64,000 nucleotides of DNA from Nitrososphaerales archaeon (lineage in GTDB: Archaea > Thermoproteota > Nitrososphaeria > Nitrososphaerales > CADDZS01): the NCBI GenBank assembly GCA_030041355.1, contig JASHNZ010000028.1, forward strand, positions 27,870 to 91,869, written 5' to 3'. The notes under the pieces were generated by a model. It was not told the DNA's origin, ran no database searches, and saw only the letters and a program-made list of their open reading frames with translations. Each line of letters begins with the position of its first letter. Position 1 is the first letter of the stretch. Below are positions 7,778 through 15,649 of the stretch, one piece after another. A program made the position numbers and the translations under genes.

Positions 7778-8356
7778 GTGGATATTCTGAACAGAGCTAC
7801 TCTGGGCTATTTGGATTCGGGTTCGAAAGTGAAAAGCTCGGTAGCAGTCAGGAAATCTAGCATCCAAGGCCTGGGAGTATTTGCACTCAAAGATTTTGAA
7901 GCAGAGGAAGCGATCCTAATTATTGACGATTCTGATGTGATTGCCGATCCCTCAAAACTTACAAAGCATGATCATGAATTTGAGCTGGACTATCTTGAGA
8001 ATGGAAAAATCGTGCGGATGAAGGCTCCTGAGAAGTACATCAACCATTCGTGCGATCCAGACTCGTACGCCAAGACTATTAACGGAGCACGCAAGGTCTT
8101 TGCTCTACGGAAGATTACGGCAGGAGAAGAGATAACATACGACTATTCAATGAACGATTACAGCGAAGGGACGTTCAAGTGCCATTGCGGTGCTGAAAAT
8201 TGCCGGAAAATCTACCAAGGTAATTTCTTCAAACTTCCAAGAGAGATTCAGACGAAATATCTCCCATATTTGGAAGCTTGGTTCAAGAACGAACACAGAG
8301 ACGAAATCGGTCTTCTGGTCAAATCTGAAAGAATTCCGAGAACAACTTTGCGGTGA
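7778..8356 (+). CDS. SET-domain protein-lysine methyltransferase
   Basis: This 192-residue protein is a compact SET domain. It shows 'IQGLGVFALKDF' (SET-I start), 'YINHSCDPDSY' (the NHSC motif that lines the S-adenosylmethionine site), 'GEEITYDYSMNDY' with the catalytic Tyr, and a post-SET Cys cluster 'CHCGAENCR'. It would transfer methyl groups to lysine in a protein. SET proteins are common in eukaryotes and patchy in archaea, where a chromatin protein is one known target. The start is taken as GTG 7778. It begins 30 nt after the LsrF-like gene and its TGA overlaps the next ATG by one base, so the three genes form an operon. The target protein is unknown. Confidence 0.85.
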   Translation: MDILNRATLGYLDSGSKVKSSVAVRKSSIQGLGVFALKDFEAEEAILIIDDSDVIADPSKLTKHDHEFELDYLENGKIVRMKAPEKYINHSCDPDSYAKTINGARKVFALRKITAGEEITYDYSMNDYSEGTFKCHCGAENCRKIYQGNFFKLPREIQTKYLPYLEAWFKNEHRDEIGLLVKSERIPRTTLR

Positions 8357-9549
8357 TGGAACTGTCTCTGAAGAGAAATAATCCCAAAGAAAGACGTCAA
8401 GCTTTTGCAGATCTACTCAATCAGAGAGATATTGATCTTGCAATAATTTCCAATCCTAAGCATATCTTCTATTTCACAGGGGTTTCTTCCAACCTTAACA
8501 TGTACCTTACATTGATGAAGGGCCCTAGATCCACTTCCTTTCTTGCAATTAAGAGAGATGGGCAAGCTTCACTTCTTTTGGGAAAAAGTGAAATGGCTAA
8601 TCCATGGAGCCATAAGAAATCCAATTTGAATAAGGTCTTTGACGGAGAAATCAGCACCTACACCGATTATGACGCGAATGAAAGAGTGGTCGCTTATGGT
8701 GATTTTCTTTCCTCAGAATTTTCGAGATGGCTGGAAGGATTAGCTCACGAAAATAAGCTGATTGGGATTGAAGAATGGAATCTTGCGGATCAATATCGCT
8801 CCTCAATTTCCGCTGTCGCAAACGGAGCAAAAATGGTTGGATTGTCACGGACAATTCTCTCCATGCGTGAGGTAAAGGGGAAGGACGAAATTCAGAGTCT
8901 CAAAGCTGCAACCAAAATGCTTGATTTTGCGTACAAGTACGCGCGGCTCAACGCGAGGCAGGGAAAAACCGAGGTCGATATTTACAGGGAGATGAATTAC
9001 CATGCGTTTCAGAAGTACGGACCCTTTGGTTGGATTATCGGAGACCATGTGTCTGGCGAGAGGTCTCTGGAAGTTGGAGGATGGGCTACTGATAGGAGAT
9101 TGAAGCGAGGCGACACAGTGGTCCTGGATCTCCAAGCTTCGTGCAATAACTACTGGTCTGACCTGTGCAGAACCTTCGTTGTAGGTAAGAAACCAACAAA
9201 CGAGCAGCGGCGAGTGTTGCTCACCTTGATCAGGTCGCTCGAAAGAGCGAAGGAGGTGATGAGACCAGGAGTGAAGGGGAAAGTGGTTCACTCCGCGGTC
9301 AATGATGAGATTACGAAAAATGGATATCCGAAGATTCCTCATCATGTAGGGCATTCCATAGGTCTCGATGACCAGGAACCGCCTTGGTTTATTCCAACGT
9401 CCGAAGAAAAGCTCGAGGAAGGTATGGTTTGTGTAGTCGAGCCCGGCATCTATGACAAGTCCGCAGGCGGAATCAGGATCGAAGATGCGTTTGTTATTAC
9501 TAGGGATGGAAATGAGAACATTTCCCACTACCCACTGGGCTCTTTATAA
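8356..9549 (+). CDS. M24-family metallopeptidase (Xaa-Pro dipeptidase/aminopeptidase P-like)
   Basis: This protein of about 397 residues has the creatinase N-domain (about 15-145) and the pita-bread catalytic domain. Metal ligands are visible: Asp in 'VVLDLQA', Asp in 'YWSDLCRTF', His in 'PHHVGHSIGLDDQEPP', Glu in 'VVEPGIYD' and Glu in 'IRIEDAFVI'. The family cleaves an N-terminal residue or dipeptide next to proline using two metals. ATG 8356 overlaps the SET stop (TGATG), so it is translationally coupled; the codon before it, GTG 8353, is an alternative. It probably serves peptide turnover. Confidence 0.9.
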   Translation: MELSLKRNNPKERRQAFADLLNQRDIDLAIISNPKHIFYFTGVSSNLNMYLTLMKGPRSTSFLAIKRDGQASLLLGKSEMANPWSHKKSNLNKVFDGEISTYTDYDANERVVAYGDFLSSEFSRWLEGLAHENKLIGIEEWNLADQYRSSISAVANGAKMVGLSRTILSMREVKGKDEIQSLKAATKMLDFAYKYARLNARQGKTEVDIYREMNYHAFQKYGPFGWIIGDHVSGERSLEVGGWATDRRLKRGDTVVLDLQASCNNYWSDLCRTFVVGKKPTNEQRRVLLTLIRSLERAKEVMRPGVKGKVVHSAVNDEITKNGYPKIPHHVGHSIGLDDQEPPWFIPTSEEKLEEGMVCVVEPGIYDKSAGGIRIEDAFVITRDGNENISHYPLGSL

Positions 9550-9637
9550 TACTCCCCGATTGTAGGAAATATCCGGTCAGACGCAAGGCGATCCCAACCG
9601 AGAAGACCACAAGAAACAGGCTCGGGGGTGTCTTGTA

Positions 9638-9982
9638 TTAATCATGGGAGCTTCCTATCGCTTCATCCTCGTCAAGTAAGTCTGCGACCAGGTCCTCCGA
9701 TTTCTTCTTGTCAAATGGTCGATTAGTTGCATAAAGAGGCAGTCTTCCTCTCCAGCCACAATCCAAACATTCGTACTTTGGCAACGTCCAGGCCATCTGA
9801 CCCGACATATCTCCACTCATACTTCCGACTCTTCTCAGTCTCGCACTCTTGCAACGTGGGCATATTGCAATATCAATAAACGTCCCCTTCCTTTTGAGCT
9901 CCTCGAGAATAGCCATTAATTCTTCGAGTTCGGAAATTTCTAGTAGGCTATTCTTGCGCTTCTTCTTTTGAGCTTCTGACAA
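9638..9982 (-). CDS. Zinc-ribbon protein, possibly interrupted at its 5' end
   Basis: This 114-residue protein starts at TTG 9982. A charged helix (KNSLLEISELEELMAILEEL) is followed by a zinc ribbon: 'CPRCKSARLRR' and 'YECLDCGWRGR' (CxxC...CxxC). It is likely a nucleic-acid- or protein-binding factor of the archaeal type. Upstream in the same frame is a 26-codon ORF beginning at ATG 10081 (MRDQEKPIAKGRAV...), ended by TAA at 10001-10003. A TATA box at 10103-10108 is placed to start transcription at that ATG. So either the mature gene starts at the TTG, or the original start at 10081 has been cut off by a nonsense change. Confidence 0.65.
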   Translation of the reverse strand: MSEAQKKKRKNSLLEISELEELMAILEELKRKGTFIDIAICPRCKSARLRRVGSMSGDMSGQMAWTLPKYECLDCGWRGRLPLYATNRPFDKKKSEDLVADLLDEDEAIGSSHD

Positions 9983-10102
9983 CGAGCGGGATGCTTCCTC
10001 TTATTCCCAGTTTTGCTGGCTAGCCAAGTAATAGAATTTGACAGCTCTTCCTTTAGCTATCGGTTTCTCTTGGTCGCGCATTCTATGTCTATATCTCCAT
10101 TG

Positions 10103-10108
10103 TTATAA
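10103..10108 (-). promoter_or_regulatory. TATA box upstream of the zinc-ribbon gene
   Basis: TTATAA on the minus strand lies 22-27 nt upstream of ATG 10081. This spacing is typical for archaeal leaderless transcripts, where transcription begins at the start codon itself. Confidence 0.45.
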
Positions 10109-10268
10109 CTCACGGTACGGCGGAAGTAGTAGTACCGCAAGGTTGAGTTAGAGTGTACGAAGTAGCGGGATAAGCCCGAACTGCCCTACGCAAAATCCGT
10201 AGTAGGTTTCTCCGTTGAAAAAGATCAAGCATTGAACGTCCACCGACGAGAGTATAGATCACGGGGTC

Positions 10269-10877
10269 TCAGCGCAGAGTCCAGCCAGTACCTTGTTTGT
10301 TTGCAACGATAATCGCAGTTGAGTTTAAACTACTTTTGTTTGCGAATGTGGCCACCATGGTAATCAAATAGCTTCTATTACTCGCACTTCCTGTCACGGT
10401 CCAGTTCCAATCGTTCATCTTTGGTAAGGAAGCCGGAGTAGCTGTAAAGAGGAAAGATGAAGTGCCATTGCTCCAAGTGGTAGATAATCTTAGGCAACAC
10501 TCCTTTTTGCCGGAGGTGTAGTTATACGAGCCTACAAACGACCCATTTACGAACAAGCTCATACTGGTCAAAGGCGATATGGTCTTTACATTAGTATACG
10601 CAGTTAGATTGGATGTAGAAGAAACAACTGATAGAGACTCCACAGAAAATTTGTTTGTCTTGGTTTGTGAGGCTACAACGAAATAAACAGCAACGCCAGA
10701 TATTGCAATAAGAAGAATGAAGATGGCGGCATAAGCGAAGCGCCGGGCACCAGCACCAGCCTCTTTGTTTTTTTTGCTCAAGTTTTTGGTCAAGCGTGAA
10801 GGAAAGATTTGGAGCCAAATAAGAGTGCCGGCATGTACAACTTTGCTTAATAAATCAATGATGACCTTTGTCTGCAT
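10269..10877 (-). CDS. Membrane-anchored exported protein, unknown
   Basis: The ORF gives 202 residues. A basic stretch is followed by one hydrophobic helix at about residues 47-68 (FAYAAIFILLIAISGVAVYF) and an external domain rich in Ser, Thr and Asn with several N-x-S/T glycosylation sites (NLT, NGS, NYT, NGT, NRS). No enzymatic motif is visible. The first 28 residues appear to be derived from a decayed vapC gene (see 10790-11191), so the real start is probably internal, at TTG 10793 or 10781; an A/T-rich box (CTCTTATTTGG) lies about 30 nt before it. It is probably a surface protein with a type II (N-in) anchor. Confidence 0.55.
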   Translation of the reverse strand: MQTKVIIDLLSKVVHAGTLIWLQIFPSRLTKNLSKKNKEAGAGARRFAYAAIFILLIAISGVAVYFVVASQTKTNKFSVESLSVVSSTSNLTAYTNVKTISPLTSMSLFVNGSFVGSYNYTSGKKECCLRLSTTWSNGTSSFLFTATPASLPKMNDWNWTVTGSASNRSYLITMVATFANKSSLNSTAIIVANKQGTGWTLR

Positions 10878-11191
10878 TCTTTGTGCCAGAGCGACCTAAC
10901 AATGCGTCATAAAACGGACGGGTCTTGCTTAAGACTCAGCACGCTAGGCAAATTCCAACAGTTTTCCTCTCGGTCTCCATATACTAAACTTGTACTTGCT
11001 CAATGACTTGGCGATGGTTGAAAGGTCTCTTTCATGTATGCACCGCTGATACGCAGTGCGTTCATTACTTCATAGAATAACAACATGGGAGCTGCCAGGC
11101 CAACCCGACCTGTAGCAAAGTTGTCTCTTAGGCTCTCCGATAAATTGGAATCCGACTCTACCAGAAACCATTTGCTTACAATAGACACCAC
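10790..11191 (-). pseudogene. vapC-type PIN-domain toxin remnant
   Basis: The start of the minus-strand ORF at 11191 reads VSKWFLVESDSN, then LRDNFATGRVGL, APMLLFYEVMNALRISG, the N-terminal half of a VapC PIN-domain ribonuclease. After a shift near 11035 another frame gives IAKSLSKYKFSIWRPRGKLLEFA, then a stop, then VLSLKQDPSV. A last frame gives VALAQRMQTKVI...LSKVVHAGTLIW, the usual VapC C-terminal strands. At least two shifts and two stops are needed, so this is a true fossil. The Asp that starts a normal PIN domain is already missing. No vapB was recognised upstream. Confidence 0.6.
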
Positions 11192-11358
11192 ACGACTTAT
11201 GGAAGATTATTACCGATGAGAATGAGCAGGTTACCCGCCAAGAACCCTCTCTTTTTTCCGCAGAAAGTGAGCTTGTTTTTCTAGATTGATGAGAGAAAAT
11301 GCCAATAACTAGAATAGAACACCTTCAGGAGAACCTGGAAACAGAAGGCTAGCAGAAC

Positions 11359-11637
11359 ATGAAAGGCTACCAAATCGCTATCTTAGTATCTGTTGCCGTC
11401 TTTGCAGTCGGCATTTTACTTTCACTACTCTTCAACTCCCTATTTCTGTTCTTATTTTTGCCAGTCGGTCTTGGTTGGGGATTCTGGAGAGGAGGCGGGA
11501 AAAATACGCAGCAACAGCAGCAATCATCTTCTCAATATTGCACTTACTGTGGCGCGAGATTGCAGGAAGGTAATTTGTTCTGTCCAGCTTGCGGCAAAGC
11601 GGTTTCAAACAAAGTTAGCTACCGGGATTTGAGATAG
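11359..11637 (+). CDS. Membrane protein with C-terminal zinc ribbon
   Basis: This 92-residue protein has two hydrophobic helices (about 6-26 and 28-43), a Gln/Ser linker, and a zinc ribbon 'YCTYCGARLQEGNLFCPACG' (CxxC...CxxC) near the C-terminus. The ribbon would lie in the cytoplasm. This layout is common in archaeal and bacterial small membrane proteins of unknown role. It stands alone on the plus strand. A similar zinc-ribbon/membrane protein, with the order reversed, is at 40138-40554. Confidence 0.7.
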   Translation: MKGYQIAILVSVAVFAVGILLSLLFNSLFLFLFLPVGLGWGFWRGGGKNTQQQQQSSSQYCTYCGARLQEGNLFCPACGKAVSNKVSYRDLR

Positions 11638-11718
11638 ATGTCAAATTCTATCTAGACTAATCCAGAGATTGCAAGCGTGCTTCGCAATGCCGGGGCCCTT
11701 TGGAAAAGATATTACATT

Positions 11719-12192
11719 TCAAGGCCTAAACAAGCCCTCTTGATTAGCCAGCTCATGAAGTATCGTCCCATTCTCCTTTGAATGAAGGAGAATCAAATCG
11801 AATAACTCGATTAATTCTTGTGAATCGATCTTTCCTCCTCTTGAAAGAAATAGCTTGTACTTCTCTGCCATGAAGAGAATTTTCTGCTGATGATTGATTA
11901 GTTGAGCGAGTTGTTTTTCAAATTTCCCTTTGTCCAAGACAGTACTATTAATGCCATCTCTTTTCGTCTGTTCTTTCTCAACGAACCCTTCACAGTTGCA
12001 TTGACTGAAACCGAAACTGTACATGCACCTGCCGGGCCCGAAGGTATCGAATACGTCATCAGTTTTCAGCGGGAAGTTGGAAATGTTGCTTATCTCTGTA
12101 AAAGCTCTCAGACCAGCGTGCAAAACCCTTTGATGTCCACATCTTCTGCATTTTTCCTTTCTGTATGCCGCATCAACACGTTTCTTGGTCAT
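11719..12192 (-). CDS. Cys-rich putative zinc-binding protein
   Basis: This 157-residue protein begins with 'KCRRCGHQRVLH', then has 'GRCMYSFGFSQCNCEGF'. The Cys/His pattern (CxxC, H, C, CxC) could bind one or two zinc ions. The C-terminal 70 residues are helical (KFEKQLAQLINHQQKIL, DSQELIELFDLILLH). No family was recognised; a nucleic-acid or protein contact role is plausible. It starts at ATG 12192, and a TATA-like TTTATA lies about 57 nt upstream. Confidence 0.55.
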   Translation of the reverse strand: MTKKRVDAAYRKEKCRRCGHQRVLHAGLRAFTEISNISNFPLKTDDVFDTFGPGRCMYSFGFSQCNCEGFVEKEQTKRDGINSTVLDKGKFEKQLAQLINHQQKILFMAEKYKLFLSRGGKIDSQELIELFDLILLHSKENGTILHELANQEGLFRP

Positions 12193-12604
12193 TCTAAGAC
12201 CTTCTCTTCATAACGTGTGATTTCATAAAGCCATCATGGGTTTGGGGTATAAATACGTCGTACATTCGGGTTTTAGTTCGGTCTCACGGCTATTCAGGAC
12301 TCACGGTCACTCTTATCGACAGTCTATAGATCATAGGATTCTGATTGCGCTTTGTCTTTTAAGGGCGTAAGTAGGTTCCTTGTGTTCAAAGCGCTTTTGA
12401 GCAAATCCTTCTGATGGGAGTTCTTGTTTGACCATTTCATCGAGCAAAAGCCCTTAGAAATTTCCACCCTCAGGTCTATTGGTGGCTTGGCTTCTGGAAT
12501 GTCCGTACTGGCTACGACGTGGTTTCAATGCTACCGCTCAAGTCACTTCGGGCGGGACCACGTGTAGCGATTGGCGATTCATATTCTGGGGTCAAAAGTT
12601 TCAC
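12193..12604. other. Intergenic region
   Basis: This 412-bp interval separates two minus-strand genes. It contains one TATA-like box for the downstream Cys-rich gene (minus-strand TATTTATA at 12249-12256). The plus-strand ORF 12479-12691 lacks coding character. Its last bases (about 12594-12604), next to the propeller stop, are shared with a fossil copy near 40697-40709. Confidence 0.4.
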
Positions 12605-13651
12605 TCAGGGAAGGCTAGCTGTCGTGATGATTCCACTCGGCCCATCATTGAGATTGAACCTGTGAAAAGATATTTTCGTGCCGATGAGTAACTGCACTTG
12701 GCCAGTACTAAACGCCACGACGTATTCGTATCGATTCACCGGGTCATACGCCGCCGCTATGGGATTTCCACTGAAACCGGAGATTTCCCTGAACTTGTTT
12801 GTGGAGCTAATGATGTAAATTGCATTGTTTCCAAAAAGTTGACGATCGCAGACGTAGATATTTCCGTTGCCATAATTCAATCCCCAAGGCGAAGCGCTAT
12901 TATGAAGTGTAATTGTCTTTATCACCTTGTTAGCTAGGCTGATCACGCTGACTGTCGCAGAGCCTTCGTTCCCAACATATGTTTCGTTATTCGTTGGGTT
13001 GAAAGCTATGCCAGCCGGACAATAGCCCACCGAAATGACTTTGATTACCTTGTCAGTTGATGCGCTAAGAACGGTAACGTTGTCTCCGCAGTATTGAAAA
13101 TCTCGCGTGCGCAGGGAGACATAGATTTCCTTGTTCGCAGGGTTGTATGCGAGGAAAGAAGGTTCTTCCTGCCCATCCCCGACAGTGATTGTTTTTGATT
13201 CTGCCTTCCAGGTGGTGGCGTTGATCACTGTTAAAGTGTCAGATCCGGAGTTTGTCACGAGTACAACGTTTGTGACCGGATTGTACAGTGCACCCTCGGG
13301 AAAGTTGAACGTGCTGCTGTAGACTTGCTTGAAGATCTTGTTCGTAGAAGCATTGATTATCAAAGCAGAACTGTAGCCGGGGACAATCACCATGCCAGTG
13401 ATGTTGTCCCATCCTTCTTGGCAGCAGGCAGTTAAGTTGGTGTTCTCGACCAGCTTCACTATCTTAGTGCCGCTAATGACGACGACAGCTTCAACTTCGG
13501 ACACATAAGCGCAGACATTGATTTTACAGTTGACATTGGAGGCAATCGCGGCATTTGAATTTATGATCAAAGAGGAAGAAGACGCGAATAGCAACACGAT
13601 AATAGCTGTGAGAATTAAATTGAGCGCTCTCTTTCTGCTTTTTAGGTTCAT
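12605..13651 (-). CDS. Exported YVTN-type beta-propeller protein
   Basis: This 348-residue protein has a clear signal peptide (basic MNLKSRKRALN, then a hydrophobic run to about residue 36). About six YncE/YVTN repeats follow, for example 'YNPVTNVVLVTNSGSDTLTVIN', here cited in part, and 'FNPTNNETYVGNEGS'. The fold is a beta-propeller on the cell surface or outside the cell. Relatives bind ligands or scaffold surface layers; no enzyme function is known. Cys residues near the N-terminus may form disulfides. It is one of four YVTN genes in the window. A fossil of a close relative's 3' end lies at 40707-40763. Confidence 0.82.
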   Translation of the reverse strand: MNLKSRKRALNLILTAIIVLLFASSSSLIINSNAAIASNVNCKINVCAYVSEVEAVVVISGTKIVKLVENTNLTACCQEGWDNITGMVIVPGYSSALIINASTNKIFKQVYSSTFNFPEGALYNPVTNVVLVTNSGSDTLTVINATTWKAESKTITVGDGQEEPSFLAYNPANKEIYVSLRTRDFQYCGDNVTVLSASTDKVIKVISVGYCPAGIAFNPTNNETYVGNEGSATVSVISLANKVIKTITLHNSASPWGLNYGNGNIYVCDRQLFGNNAIYIISSTNKFREISGFSGNPIAAAYDPVNRYEYVVAFSTGQVQLLIGTKISFHRFNLNDGPSGIITTASLP

Positions 13652-13850
13652 GTTTTATTTTCAACCAAAGTCAGAAGACTTGTCGCCCATAGCCGATACT
13701 GTTTCGTATAAGTCTTCCAAGGGCGCACCAGTAAGAGCTGAATTAGTCAGGGGCGTTGAACGATCTCTAATTTTTCCCATCTTGACTTTCGCACATGCCG
13801 CACGAATTTCCTTCAAAGCTTATAAGTAACATCAATTTTTGACAAATATG

Positions 13851-13860
13851 CCATATATTT
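13851..13860 (+). promoter_or_regulatory. TATA box of the papain-like/PLD pair
   Basis: CATATATTTTATGG around 13850-13863 is a strong archaeal-type TATA element about 25-32 nt before the TTG start at 13883. It supports the TTG as the start of a leaderless or nearly leaderless transcript. Confidence 0.45.
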
Positions 13861-13882
13861 TATGGATAGAGAAAGTTAGAAG

Positions 13883-14674
13883 TTGTCTACCATAAGCAAG
13901 ACCCAAAAAACCGTTGTTACGAATCTCAAACTAGGAAAGCGGCCGCCAAAGTTCGACAGTCGCACTTTACTTCTCGGGAAGTATCTGACTAGCGCACTTG
14001 CCCCGCCTCCGCAATCAATTGATTATGCGACAGCTGTCGCAAACTGGCCGATGTTTGGAAATGACCAGTACGGCGACTGTACGATAGCGGCAGCCGGGCA
14101 CATGATTGAGGAGTGGACGGCAAACACGGGAACAACCGAGATACTACCGGAAAATACGATCGTAAAGACCTATGATTATTTTTCAGGAGGCAATCCTGAC
14201 GCTGGCGCAAACATGCTCGACGTCCTGAAGTACTGGCGAAAGACCGGGATCGGGAACGATAAGATACTTGCTTTCGCCGGGCTCGAGCGCCAAAACAATC
14301 TACAGCTTCAGGATGCAGTCTACCTCTTCGGAAGTTGCTACATGGGCCTCGCTTTGCCTAATTTTGCGGTAGCGCCGGGCACTAACTTTCTGAACACTCC
14401 TTGGATAGTACCTCCAAGCGGTCCCACTGGCGATGCTGCTCCAAATCCAAACAATGGCCACTGCGTACCAGCTGTCGCCTACGATCAGAGAAATGTCTAC
14501 GTCGTGACTTGGGGCGCGCTGAAGTCCATGAGCTGGCAGTTTTACAGTACCTACGCCGATGAGGCTTTCGCCGTTCTCAGCCTCGATTGGATCAGCAAAC
14601 GTCTCGGTACTTCGCCCCCGGGAGTGAATCTGCAACAGCTTCAGGCAGATCTCTCGCAAGTTACTGGGGCCTAG
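13883..14674 (+). CDS. Papain-fold-like putative cysteine peptidase
   Basis: This 263-residue protein starts at TTG 13883. 'MFGNDQYGDCTIAAAGHM' places Cys66 at the head of a helix, and 'NNGHCVPAVAYD' places His193 before a strand, followed by 'VVTWGALKSMSW' with Trp210. This Cys, His, aromatic order is that of C1/C39-like papain-fold enzymes, although the Asn is unclear. There is no signal peptide. I know similar sequences from soil bacteria, where the function is unestablished. It is followed 3 nt later by a phospholipase-D-like gene, so the two probably work together. A cysteine-protease-like toxin or structural protein are alternatives. Confidence 0.55.
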   Translation: MSTISKTQKTVVTNLKLGKRPPKFDSRTLLLGKYLTSALAPPPQSIDYATAVANWPMFGNDQYGDCTIAAAGHMIEEWTANTGTTEILPENTIVKTYDYFSGGNPDAGANMLDVLKYWRKTGIGNDKILAFAGLERQNNLQLQDAVYLFGSCYMGLALPNFAVAPGTNFLNTPWIVPPSGPTGDAAPNPNNGHCVPAVAYDQRNVYVVTWGALKSMSWQFYSTYADEAFAVLSLDWISKRLGTSPPGVNLQQLQADLSQVTGA

Positions 14675-14677
14675 GAT

Positions 14678-15235
14678 ATGCCGTTCCAAATAAGTACGAC
14701 CATTACCTGCTATCTCTTGCCCGGCGACGGTGCGGTCGCCGAGCAACAATTCCTTCAGCACATCAGCGATCCAGGAGAGACTTTCATCATCGCGTATGGT
14801 TTCACACTTGTGCCGATGATCAACGATATAATCGCAGCTCATCAAAAGGGAGTTTTGATTCACATTTACTTGGATCATTCGCAGGCGGTGGATCAAATGG
14901 AAGCTCCAGACGTTCAGCGACTGGTGCAGGCGGGCCTCGAGGTGACGATAGGGACTTCACCAGCGGGGAGCCAGTATATTTGCCACACAAAAGGGATCGT
15001 ATCTAACGATAGTCCTACTTGGTGCTGGGAAGGCTCAGTCAATTTCTCTGAGAGTGGTTGGCACCAGGTCAACACGGCTATGCAATTTTCCTCGCAAGAC
15101 TGGTACGACAACTTTGTGGCACAGTTCAAAGCAATAAGGCAATTTGCTTGGGACAATGAAAGGTCTCTTCAGGTCATGCATAGTCCACCGGCGGGAGTTG
15201 TCGTCACTGCGGTCCCTATACCTGCTGCAAATTAG
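14678..15235 (+). CDS. Phospholipase-D-like (single HKD motif) protein
   Basis: This 185-residue protein has one PLD half-site: 'CHTKGIVSND' (H-x-K followed by Asp) and 'WEGSVNFSESGW' (the G-S-x-N of the motif). Earlier strands 'FIIAYGFTLVPMINDII' and 'VLIHIYLDHSQ' match the PLD fold. With one motif it would act as a dimer, as the bacterial nuclease Nuc does; PLD-like nucleases and lipases cannot be told apart here. The spacing between Lys and Asp is one residue longer than the classical motif. It starts 3 nt after the papain-like gene. The region is richer in G+C than its neighbours, suggesting transfer. Confidence 0.65.
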   Translation: MPFQISTTITCYLLPGDGAVAEQQFLQHISDPGETFIIAYGFTLVPMINDIIAAHQKGVLIHIYLDHSQAVDQMEAPDVQRLVQAGLEVTIGTSPAGSQYICHTKGIVSNDSPTWCWEGSVNFSESGWHQVNTAMQFSSQDWYDNFVAQFKAIRQFAWDNERSLQVMHSPPAGVVVTAVPIPAAN

Positions 15236-15649
15236 TTGTCGCGTCGCGAGAGTGAAGGGGAGAGCTCTGCTCTGAGGTCAGTGACGAGTTTATCGAACAT
15301 TCCATCAAAATTCCTTCTGGATAAGTGCGACGATAAAAGCTACATTCTATTCAATTGTTTGACTTGGAGGCCTTCCACTTTTTGAGAAGGTTCCTCTCTC
15401 CAGACGAAAGAGGGACCAAGGTTAGAACAAACGCGCACGCCTTAAGCTAGCCCTACTTCTATAGAGAGAGCTAGTTCCTTTATTTTTATTCATGACGCGA
15501 CCTCGTATCTTTTTTTGCCTGCATGTTTTTTCTACCCTCGTTGCTTCCAACTGCTCTCATTCCATGCGTAGAGGGGTGCACGCTTCGCCCTCTGTATCAT
15601 TTGAAAGCTCAACCTCTATCAAGGCCCGCACTGTCAGAAGAATTCAGAT
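15236..15649. other. Intergenic region
   Basis: This 414-bp interval lies between two plus-strand genes. A weak inverted repeat CTAGC...GCTAG (about 15449-15472) followed by a T-rich run (CCTTTATTTTTATT) could end the PLD transcript. No convincing ORF or RNA gene was seen. Confidence 0.3.

Noticed and set aside
12479..12691. Plus-strand ORF of 70 residues
   Set aside because: It overlaps the end of the propeller gene and shows no coding character.
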